Source: Candidatus Margulisiibacteriota bacterium
GTDB lineage: Bacteria; Margulisbacteria; WOR-1; O2-12-FULL-45-9
DNA: 8,018 nt
NCBI GenBank assembly: GCA_030018645.1
Contig: JASEHX010000006.1
Coordinates: forward strand, 14,758 to 22,775
Reading direction: 5' to 3'
In this document: piece by piece, positions 1 through 6,219 of the stretch
Numbering within the stretch: position 1 is the stretch's first letter
How the letters are laid out: every line of letters starts with the position of its first letter
Program-made: the position numbers and the translations under genes
Notes under the pieces: generated by a model
What the model was told of the DNA's origin: nothing
Seen by the model: only the letters and a program-made list of their open reading frames with translations
Databases searched by the model: none

Positions 1-216
1 CAGCTTCTTTTGGATCGTCCAGTCTTAATCAAAAAAAACTGCAAGAAATGCGGGGCTTGCTCCACTATCTGCGCCGCAAAAGCCATTACGCCCATTAATG
101 GCTATCCAACTTTTGACTATTCTAAATGCATCCGCTGTTTCTGCTGTCAAGAGATGTGCAAATATAAAGCAATAAAAATAAAAAAGAGTTGGCTGGCAAG
201 GTTATTTCTGCTATAA
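1..216 (+). CDS. C-terminal double 4Fe-4S ferredoxin domain, probably of a DUF362-family protein (5' truncated)
   Basis: The frame is open from the first base of the window to a TAA at 214-216, so only the last 71 residues are visible. Two ferredoxin-type clusters are seen: C14-x2-C17-x2-C20-x3-C24, and a second C-x2-C-x2-C-x3-C in the stretch KCIRCFCCQEMC. Each should bind one [4Fe-4S] cluster. The proline that commonly follows the fourth cysteine is absent in both (C-A and C-K). The RPV lead-in, the DYSKCIRCFCC motif and the basic KKSWLARLF tail are, from memory, typical of the ferredoxin tail of DUF362 proteins, whose role is poorly defined. A TTG at position 10 could start a 68-residue stand-alone ferredoxin, but no ribosome binding site is visible and the frame stays open upstream. 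Its relation to the envelope genes downstream is unclear; it could be read through into them, since no terminator separates them. Confidence 0.75.
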   Translation, partial: QLLLDRPVLIKKNCKKCGACSTICAAKAITPINGYPTFDYSKCIRCFCCQEMCKYKAIKIKKSWLARLFLL

Positions 217-217
217 T
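189..217 (+). promoter_or_regulatory. Predicted sigma-70 promoter with extended -10 for the glycolipid operon
   Basis: A perfect TATAAT lies at 212-217, preceded by TG at 209-210 and one base, giving an extended -10 element (TGCTATAAT). A TTGGCT at 189-194 matches four of six bases of the -35 consensus TTGACA, and the spacer is the optimal 17 bp. The element overlaps the last codons and stop codon of the ferredoxin-domain gene. Transcription would be expected to start near 223-226, only about 5-8 nt before the ATG at 231, so the transcript would be nearly leaderless. This fits the absence of any Shine-Dalgarno sequence there. The prediction is from sequence alone. Confidence 0.6.
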
Positions 218-230
218 TTATATACGACAA

Positions 231-1331
231 ATGAACACCCGCGATATCGTAATTGTAGCCAATAGCCCAGGAGAACTTTCAGCTTTAGTTAAGCCCGTAA
301 TTGAAACCTTGGCAGATTCTCTTACCCAAAAAAGAATTATCCTGGTCTTAACCCCTTGTCAATATACCAGCGGCTGGGAAAAAGAGTATTGCGCAGCTAT
401 CCGGGGAATTGACAAGTACATTTCGGCGGAAGAATTTAAAAGTTGGATTCTCTTAAACAAAAAACCAAAGTTTGAATTTAGCAAAACCGGCATTGTCCTC
501 TATTTGGGCGGCGATCTTGCCTACCCCATCCTGATTGCCAAGAAATTGGGTTATCCGGCCAAGGCCTATGTCCAAGACCGCATTGGCTGGACGGGATCTT
601 ATAAAACCTTCTTTGTGCCCGACGAGGATGCTCGGAAAAAGTTAGCTAGAACCCAAAAAGTTAGGGATAAATGTAAAATTGTCGGCAATTTGATGGTTGA
701 CTCGGTTGAACATCTGCCTAAATGGGCGCCGCAAAAAAATATCGTTACCTTTATGCCCGGCAGCCGTGTCTGGCAAGTAAAGCATACCACTCCCATTTAT
801 CGCACAATCCTGCATGAAATAAAAAAAATAATGCCCCACTTATCCTTCCAACTGGTCAGCTCTCCTTTTGAAAAGGCCATTGATATTGCGGGCACGACTA
901 GAATTGATTTTGAACAAGTGATGAATTCGGAAATTGTGATCACCATTCCGGGAACCAATACGGCAAGGTTGGCGGCGCTCGGCATCCCCATGGTAGTTAT
1001 TTTCCCCTTGGACAACCCGGATGTCATTCCGCTAGAGGGGTTGCCCCATTTAATTGGGATGCTTCCTTATTTTGGTTCCAAGTTTAAGCACACCCTGGCA
1101 AAAATCGTAAACAATAAGGTTAAATATTTTGCCCTCCCCAATATCAAAGCTAAAAAAGAGATTGTACCCGAAATTCGCGGTATAATTGATCCTAAAGTGG
1201 TTGCTCGCACGGTTATTACATTAATAAAAGACCAGCCAAAAAGGGGAAAAATGTCAGCTGAATTGCACAAGGCCATGGGAGAAGCCGGCGCCGCCCAAAA
1301 GATTGCGGAGGATCTCAATGCTGCTTTATAA
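231..1331 (+). CDS. LpxB-like GT-B glycosyltransferase (lipid-A-disaccharide synthase-related)
   Basis: A 366-residue protein, close to the usual LpxB length of about 380. LpxB joins UDP-2,3-diacylglucosamine to lipid X on the inner face of the cytoplasmic membrane. The N-terminal Rossmann half opens with IVIVANSPGEL (residues 6-16), in the place of the AGExSGD loop of LpxB. The C-terminal half has MPGSR at 175-179, matching the LPGSR loop, and PGTNTARLAALGIPMVV from 240, matching the sugar-nucleotide-binding SGTAALE region. At the position of the conserved Glu of that region there is R246, so the donor or activity may differ. No signal peptide or membrane segment is seen. I chose ATG 231 over a TTG at 189 because the homologous N-terminus begins just after it and the TTG lies inside the promoter. 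No Shine-Dalgarno is visible. It is the first gene of the operon and overlaps the next by 14 nt. LpxB family membership is fairly sure; true LpxB activity is not. Confidence 0.8.
   Translation: MNTRDIVIVANSPGELSALVKPVIETLADSLTQKRIILVLTPCQYTSGWEKEYCAAIRGIDKYISAEEFKSWILLNKKPKFEFSKTGIVLYLGGDLAYPILIAKKLGYPAKAYVQDRIGWTGSYKTFFVPDEDARKKLARTQKVRDKCKIVGNLMVDSVEHLPKWAPQKNIVTFMPGSRVWQVKHTTPIYRTILHEIKKIMPHLSFQLVSSPFEKAIDIAGTTRIDFEQVMNSEIVITIPGTNTARLAALGIPMVVIFPLDNPDVIPLEGLPHLIGMLPYFGSKFKHTLAKIVNNKVKYFALPNIKAKKEIVPEIRGIIDPKVVARTVITLIKDQPKRGKMSAELHKAMGEAGAAQKIAEDLNAAL
1307..1312 (+). promoter_or_regulatory. Ribosome binding site of the MsbA-like gene
   Basis: GGAGGA lies 5 nt before the ATG at 1318, inside the 3' end of the LpxB-like gene. 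It decides the start: the alternative in-frame TTG at 1303 is upstream of this site and has none of its own. Confidence 0.75.
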
Positions 1332-3039
1332 AAGATTACTGCACTACGTCAAACCTTATGTTTCCCAAATATTGCTGGCCGCCCTCTGCACAGCTTTAGC
1401 TACAGCTTGCACGTTAATGGTTGCCCCCTTTGTTGGTTTTGTTTTCAAGGTGATCGAAGATAAAAATATTCTTTGGCTGAATTATGCGGCGCTGGGAATG
1501 CTGGGACTTTACTTTGTCAAAGGGCTTTTCACTTATGGGCAAGAGTATCTTTCATATTTTGTGATCAACCGCGTCATTGTTGACTTGCGCAATAAAGTAT
1601 ATGAACACCTGCAGGATATGTCGTTGGACTTCTACACCCGCTGGAATACAGGCGAATTGGTTTCCCGCACCATGAATGATATCGCCACCCTGCAAACTGC
1701 CCTTTTTGCCGGCTTTGTTGCCATTGTTCCCCAATCCGCCCTTTTAGTCGGCCTATTGGTTTATATTTTTTGGTTGAACTGGCGATTATCACTTCTAACT
1801 CTCATCGCACTACCGTTAATTATCCATGTTATCCGCCTTTTTGCGCATGAATTGCGTGAGATTAGCGAAGGGGTCCAGCAAAAGACGGCTGATCTTACTT
1901 CGCACTTAACTGAAACCATTTCACAAATTCGGGTCGTAAAGTCCTTTTCCATGGAAAAGCGCGAAACGGATAAATTTAGGAAAGAAACAGAAAAGTTTTT
2001 CGGGGTTAACATGCGAGCTGTCCAAATCTTGGCTACCCAAAGCCCGGTTATTGCCCTTTTGCAGGCCGCGGCGATCATTGCCATTGTCTGGTACGGCGGC
2101 GTTGAAATAATAAATGGCAGTCTCACGCTCCCCAAACTAATCGCTTTTGCCACCGCGCTGGGAATTATGACCGACCCCGGCAATACTTTAAGCAAAGCTT
2201 ACAGCATTATCCAGCAAGGCATGGCTTCCGCTAAAAGAATTTTCGAGATTACCGATATCACACCGTCGATTAAAGATGCGGCCAATGCGATAGAACTGCC
2301 TAATATCCACGGTGCAATAGAATTTCAAAATATTTCATTCGCTTATGAAAAGGAAAATGTCCTGCGTAATATTTCTTTTTTTACCAACCCGGGAGAAATG
2401 ATCGCAATCGTCGGACGTACCGGTTCGGGCAAAAGCACTGTGATGAATTTGCTGCTGCGTTTTTTTGATCCTTCTGCCGGTAGAATATTGATTGACGGAT
2501 TTGACATAAAACAAGTTAAAATTGCTTCCCTGCGCCGGCAAATTGCTGTAGTTCCCCAAGAAATCGCCCTTTTTCGCGGGACAATTGGAGACAATATCGC
2601 TTATGGAAAAATGGATGCCGGTCAAGAAGAAATTGTTTCTGCCGCCAAATTAGCCAATATCCACTATTTTATTGATAATTTACCTGAAAAATATAATACC
2701 GAGGTTGGAGAAAGAGGCGTTAAACTTTCCGGCGGAGAGAGACAGCGCATTGCGATTGCCCGGGCCATTTTACGTGATCCGCGCATATTAATTTTAGATG
2801 AGGCCACTTCTTCCCTGGATGCAGAAACCGAGTTGTTGATCCGTGAAGCATTGGAAAGATTGATGCATGGCCGCACCTCGTTTGTGGTTGCCCATCGTCT
2901 TTATACGGTTGAAAAAGCCCATAAAATAATTGTTTTAGATAATGGCCGCATCGTTGAGGCAGGAACTCATTCGGAACTAATTGCTAAAAACGGTCTCTAT
3001 CGGCATTTATTTGAAATTCAATTCAGAAACAAAGCATGA
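1318..3039 (+). CDS. msbA: MsbA-like lipid flippase, ABC exporter with fused membrane and ATPase domains
   Basis: A 573-residue half-transporter, the usual MsbA length (about 580), working as a homodimer in the inner membrane to flip lipid A core or a similar lipid using ATP. The N-terminal part has about six membrane segments (near residues 16-40, 52-75, 129-152, 154-176, 242-262 and 268-285). The ATPase domain is intact: Walker A GRTGSGKST at 366-374 with K372, Q-loop Q414, signature LSGGERQR at 470-477, Walker B ILILDE at 490-495 with catalytic E495, D-loop SSLD at 498-501, and H-loop H526. No key residue is missing, so it should be active. Position directly after an LpxB-like gene and before an LpxL-like acyltransferase gene supports a lipid-A-type cargo rather than drug export, although the ABCB family is broad and sequence alone does not fix the substrate. 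The start at 1318 is set by the GGAGGA at 1307-1312. Its TGA overlaps the next ATG in an ATGA junction. Confidence 0.88.
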   Translation: MLLYKRLLHYVKPYVSQILLAALCTALATACTLMVAPFVGFVFKVIEDKNILWLNYAALGMLGLYFVKGLFTYGQEYLSYFVINRVIVDLRNKVYEHLQDMSLDFYTRWNTGELVSRTMNDIATLQTALFAGFVAIVPQSALLVGLLVYIFWLNWRLSLLTLIALPLIIHVIRLFAHELREISEGVQQKTADLTSHLTETISQIRVVKSFSMEKRETDKFRKETEKFFGVNMRAVQILATQSPVIALLQAAAIIAIVWYGGVEIINGSLTLPKLIAFATALGIMTDPGNTLSKAYSIIQQGMASAKRIFEITDITPSIKDAANAIELPNIHGAIEFQNISFAYEKENVLRNISFFTNPGEMIAIVGRTGSGKSTVMNLLLRFFDPSAGRILIDGFDIKQVKIASLRRQIAVVPQEIALFRGTIGDNIAYGKMDAGQEEIVSAAKLANIHYFIDNLPEKYNTEVGERGVKLSGGERQRIAIARAILRDPRILILDEATSSLDAETELLIREALERLMHGRTSFVVAHRLYTVEKAHKIIVLDNGRIVEAGTHSELIAKNGLYRHLFEIQFRNKA

Positions 3040-3899
3040 TTCTCTTCATCCGGCTCCTACAATTTAAATTGCGCCTCATTTTCCTATTGCCCGGCAAATT
3101 GCCGTTAGCCCTTATGCGCTTTATGGCCGAATGTACGGCCTTTATCGTGCGCCATACGTTTATAAGAAAAATGGTGCAGGAAAATATGTCCCTTCTCCTT
3201 CCCAAAGGCCAGGCAACTTCCCAAAATGCAGCTGATCTGATAAAAAATACTAGTTATGCCTTATTTGAACTGCTTAGTCTCCCCTATTTCCGGCCGGAAC
3301 ATTTCCAGGCGATTAATCAGGTTGTCGGAATAGAAAATATTGCCGCGGCTTTAACGGCAGGCAAAGGAGCTATTTTAATCTCTATCCATGCTGGCAATTA
3401 CGAGATAATGCCTTCGGTAGTATCTATGCACGGCTATCCCATCAGCAGCGTTCTAAAGGCAGACGATGCTTTCCTTGATTTTTTAAATCTTAGCCGGACG
3501 TTAGGCGGGGGGAAGCTGATCAATGTCAACCGGGAAAACATGTTTATAGAAAGCAGCAAGGCCCTGAAAAAAAACGAACTGATTATGATTTTATCCGATA
3601 CCGGCGCCCTTGACAGCCGGCATATAATGCATAAATTCCTTGGCAGAGAAGTCCCCATTGCCACCGGCTGGATCACGCTGGCCCAAAGAGCAGAATGTGC
3701 CGTTATTCCTGTGACATGCAAAAAAACCAGGGAGAAAAATCTTATAACTTTCCATTCACCACAAGTTATCACCCACTCCAATCGAGAGGAAGTTATCGGC
3801 AAGATTATCAATATTTATGAAGATTTTATCCGCAATAATCCCGACCAATGGTATATTTTTTATAATACTTACGAGACGAGAAGGATGGTTGAGGGATAA
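3036..3899 (+). CDS. LpxL/HtrB-type lipid acyltransferase
   Basis: A 287-residue protein of the lysophospholipid acyltransferase (LPLAT) group, similar to the late acyltransferases of lipid A, which add secondary acyl chains to the glycolipid at the inner face of the cytoplasmic membrane. It is slightly shorter than E. coli LpxL (about 306 residues). The catalytic HX4E motif is present as HAGNYE, with H118 and E123, preceded by the hydrophobic strand GAILISI. D188 in MILSDTG sits where the family has its second conserved acidic block, followed by the FLGREVPIATG stretch matching the F-G-x-x-V/A-x-x-x-x-G region. The N-terminus (residues 1-30) is hydrophobic and basic and probably anchors it to the membrane. 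The ATG overlaps the TGA of the ABC transporter gene by 4 nt and has no visible Shine-Dalgarno, suggesting translational coupling. The acyl donor and acceptor cannot be read from the sequence. Confidence 0.83.
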   Translation: MILFIRLLQFKLRLIFLLPGKLPLALMRFMAECTAFIVRHTFIRKMVQENMSLLLPKGQATSQNAADLIKNTSYALFELLSLPYFRPEHFQAINQVVGIENIAAALTAGKGAILISIHAGNYEIMPSVVSMHGYPISSVLKADDAFLDFLNLSRTLGGGKLINVNRENMFIESSKALKKNELIMILSDTGALDSRHIMHKFLGREVPIATGWITLAQRAECAVIPVTCKKTREKNLITFHSPQVITHSNREEVIGKIINIYEDFIRNNPDQWYIFYNTYETRRMVEG

Positions 3900-3903
3900 A
3901 GGA
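3898..3903 (+). promoter_or_regulatory. Ribosome binding site of the ArnT/PMT-like gene
   Basis: AAAGGA overlaps the TAA stop (3897-3899) of the acyltransferase gene and lies 5 nt before the ATG at 3909. It supports that start. Confidence 0.65.
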
Positions 3904-3908
3904 TTACA

Positions 3909-5501
3909 ATGTTGAAAACTATAAGGCCAATATTTATATTATTGCTGCTATCAGCCTTTTTATATTTCTTCATGCTTGGCAATTTTTCCCTTTACAACGC
4001 GGCGGAAACTACCTATGGTGAGTTCATCAAGCAAATCCGCTTGACCGGCGATTGGCTGACCATGCATTACAATGGGCAGATTATTTTTGATAAGCCCCCG
4101 CTCTACTTTTGGCTGGCGGCGATAACTACCTATATTATCGGTTTTAATGAATTTGCCATCCGTTTTTGGGCGGCGTTTTGCGGTGTTTTAACGGTTATAA
4201 CCACTTATTTTCTCGGTAAAAAGTTTTATAACGAACGGGTTGGTTTTTTATCCGGCATTATCGTCATGACCGCTTTTCAGTTCTTGATCCAATCGAGAAT
4301 CGCAGAATTAGACATTGTCCTTACCCTTTGTATCACATTAGCTCTTTTATGTTTTTATATCGGCTATACCGAAGGTAAAACAAAATATTATTGGGGTTTC
4401 TATGTTGCTACGGCTTTTGCTACATTGATCAAAGGGATAATCGGCCTGGCTTTACCCGGGTTTGCCATTTTCCTTTTCCTGCTGATCAAGAAAGATTTGC
4501 CGCGCTTAAAAGAAATGAAGATTCTTCCTGGACTTCTGATTTACTTAATAATCTCTGCTCCGTGGTACATAGCAGAAGGGGTTTTGCATGGATCAATGTT
4601 TACTGAATTTGTTGTGGGGTTTCTCTTTTTATCTCGTTTTCAAAGCGTAGTTTCTGGCCATCCTGGTCCTTGGTATTATTACTTTTTGGCGTTGATCTTG
4701 GGCTTTGCCCCCTGGTCGCATTTCTTGCCATATGCCTTCATACGAACATGGCGACAAGGCAGGCGATCATTTACTAACGACTTACGACTAACAACTTACG
4801 ACCAAAAACTGTTGATGCTCTGCTTTATTATCCCAATTTTTATCATATTTAGCCTCGCCAAAACAAAATTGCCAAATTATGTTCTACCCCTCTATCCTTT
4901 CCTGGCCATCATGGTGGCCAAACTTTGGGATGATTTTTGGGGAGAGGAGAAAAATAGGTTATGGAAAGGCATGGCAGTTGCCAATGGCTTGCTGGCAGTA
5001 GTCGTTATTTTAATAATTATCGGCTTTATCCTCCTGGGAACCAACCAATATGCCGGGCCGTACCGTGAACAACTATGGCAACTACAGCTTCTGGCGGGAA
5101 TATTAGTCGCCGGCAGTTCAATTTCGATCCTGGCTTTCTTCTGCAGGCAATACAAAGTTTCCTTTTATGCTTTGCCAGCCATGGTTTTTATTATCACTTT
5201 TGTTTTAACCACCCTCACCCTTCCTACGGTCGAAAAATACAAAGGCGAAAAAGAATTAGGCCAACTCATCGGCCAAAACCTTAAACCCGGCCAAAAAATA
5301 GCCGCTTATGACACCGGCAATCGTCCCGGGATTGTTTTCTACAATTCACAACCGATCATCTTTTTACAAAACCATAACCAACTGATAACTTTTCTTCACC
5401 AGCAAAAAGGATTTTGCATCACTTCTCCGGCAGAATACGAAAAAGTCAAAAAACTTACGCGCCTACTAGGGCAGCGGGGCAAATTGGTGGTGGTATATTA
5501 G
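3909..5501 (+). CDS. ArnT/PMT-like polytopic membrane glycosyltransferase (polyprenyl-phosphate-sugar dependent)
   Basis: A 530-residue polytopic membrane protein with about a dozen hydrophobic segments, of the PMT/ArnT superfamily (GT39/GT83, PMT_2 type). These enzymes take a sugar from a polyprenyl-phosphate carrier and transfer it outside the cytoplasmic membrane to lipid A, another glycolipid or a protein. The first loop reads AAETTYGE, then TGDW, NG and FDKPPLYFW (DKPP at 61-64), closely matching the ArnT pattern DE-x-RYAE, SGDW and EKPPL. The conserved Asp of that DE pair is Ala here (A32-E33). D135, in the ELDIVL stretch, matches a second conserved acid. The SLAKTKLPNYVLPLYP stretch is also characteristic of the family. 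Residues 289-298 are encoded by a short heptamer repeat that probably entered the gene later. The following gene makes a plausible sugar donor. Nine bases separate it from the gene before and one from the gene after. The sugar and acceptor are unknown. Confidence 0.82.
   Translation: MLKTIRPIFILLLLSAFLYFFMLGNFSLYNAAETTYGEFIKQIRLTGDWLTMHYNGQIIFDKPPLYFWLAAITTYIIGFNEFAIRFWAAFCGVLTVITTYFLGKKFYNERVGFLSGIIVMTAFQFLIQSRIAELDIVLTLCITLALLCFYIGYTEGKTKYYWGFYVATAFATLIKGIIGLALPGFAIFLFLLIKKDLPRLKEMKILPGLLIYLIISAPWYIAEGVLHGSMFTEFVVGFLFLSRFQSVVSGHPGPWYYYFLALILGFAPWSHFLPYAFIRTWRQGRRSFTNDLRLTTYDQKLLMLCFIIPIFIIFSLAKTKLPNYVLPLYPFLAIMVAKLWDDFWGEEKNRLWKGMAVANGLLAVVVILIIIGFILLGTNQYAGPYREQLWQLQLLAGILVAGSSISILAFFCRQYKVSFYALPAMVFIITFVLTTLTLPTVEKYKGEKELGQLIGQNLKPGQKIAAYDTGNRPGIVFYNSQPIIFLQNHNQLITFLHQQKGFCITSPAEYEKVKKLTRLLGQRGKLVVVY
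4773..4802 (+). repeat. Heptamer tandem array inside the ArnT/PMT-like gene
   Basis: Four 7-bp units in a row: ACTAACG, ACTTACG, ACTAACA, ACTTACG, then AC. It is also readable as two 14-bp copies with one mismatch. In frame it encodes TNDLRLTTYD (residues 289-298) in a hydrophilic loop just before a membrane segment. The reading frame used is the only one of the six with no stop codon across the array. Family members I can recall have a shorter, unrelated loop here, so the array looks like an insertion. Confidence 0.75.
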
Positions 5502-5502
5502 C

Positions 5503-6219
5503 ATGAAAACATGGATCATAATCTCAACCTACAACGAAGCACAAAACATTGAGGCATTATTGCAAAGCATCATAGGGCTCAAAATATCTAATCTGTCTGC
5601 ACTGGTGGTGGATGACAATTCTCCTGACGGAACTGGCCAAATCGCCGACCAAATAGCTAAAAATAATCCCAATATTAAAGTTCTGCATCGCTATCAAAAT
5701 CGCGGAAGAGGATCAGCTGGTATTGAAGGATTTAAGTATGCCCTGGCTGAAGGCGCAGATTATATCATCGAAATGGATGCCGATTTTTCGCACCATCCCA
5801 AATATATCCCCGATTTACTCAAATATTCACAAGATTATGGTGTCGTGATCGGTTCCCGTTATATTAGGGGCGGCCAAGATGCCGATCGAGGATTGATAAG
5901 ACGCATTGTTACTTTTTTAGCCCGCCAATATATCCGTTTAATATTGGGAATACAGATAAATGATCCAACTTCCGGGTTCCGCTGTTTTAATCGGAAAGTA
6001 TTAGAAAGCATCAATCTTGACCGTCTAATTTCCACCGGCCCGTCCATTGTTTCCGAGATTTTATACAAAGCTAAACAAAAAGGATTTTCTATGCACGAGA
6101 TCCCCATTATTTTTGAAGATCGGAAAAAGGGGTCAACCAAGCTTAGTTTATTAACCCTGCTTAAAACTCTCTTTATGGTTTTAAAGTTCAGATTTGCCAG
6201 TGAAGAAGCGCAAGCATGA
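5503..6219 (+). CDS. Dpm1-like polyprenyl-phosphate sugar synthase (GT2, polyprenol monophosphomannose synthase type)
   Basis: A 238-residue GT-A glycosyltransferase of family GT2, very close to the dolichol-phosphate mannose synthase catalytic domain. It would move mannose or glucose from a nucleotide sugar to polyprenyl phosphate at the cytoplasmic face. Visible motifs are STYNEAQNI near residue 8, VVDDNSPDGT at 35-44 (nucleotide binding), the metal-binding DAD at 92-94 in EMDADFSHHP, GSRYIRGG, and DPTSGFRCF at 154-162, followed by SEILYKAKQKGF and a GSTKLS stretch. There are no C-terminal membrane segments, unlike GtrB-type enzymes and some archaeal and bacterial two-domain forms, so membrane contact must be peripheral or through a partner. 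It starts one base after the stop of the ArnT/PMT-like gene, the natural user of its product; a weak GGTGGTGG at 5486-5493 may serve as ribosome binding site. Its TGA overlaps the next ATG by 4 nt. Family is sure; whether the sugar is mannose or glucose is not. Confidence 0.88.
   Translation: MKTWIIISTYNEAQNIEALLQSIIGLKISNLSALVVDDNSPDGTGQIADQIAKNNPNIKVLHRYQNRGRGSAGIEGFKYALAEGADYIIEMDADFSHHPKYIPDLLKYSQDYGVVIGSRYIRGGQDADRGLIRRIVTFLARQYIRLILGIQINDPTSGFRCFNRKVLESINLDRLISTGPSIVSEILYKAKQKGFSMHEIPIIFEDRKKGSTKLSLLTLLKTLFMVLKFRFASEEAQA

Noticed and set aside
10..216. Stand-alone small ferredoxin starting at TTG 10
   Set aside because: The frame is open to the window edge and the sequence matches the tail of a longer family; a truncated gene is more likely, though not proven.
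189..230. Earlier TTG start at 189 for the LpxB-like gene
   Set aside because: It would add 14 residues unlike the family, has no ribosome binding site, and lies in the promoter; ATG 231 fits the homologous N-terminus.
1761..2195. Minus-strand open frame of 144 codons inside the ABC transporter gene
   Set aside because: It lies antisense to a clearly conserved transporter domain and its translation shows no recognisable family; a shadow frame.
3434..3811. Minus-strand open frame of 125 codons inside the acyltransferase gene
   Set aside because: It is antisense to a conserved catalytic domain and shows no protein family features; a shadow frame.
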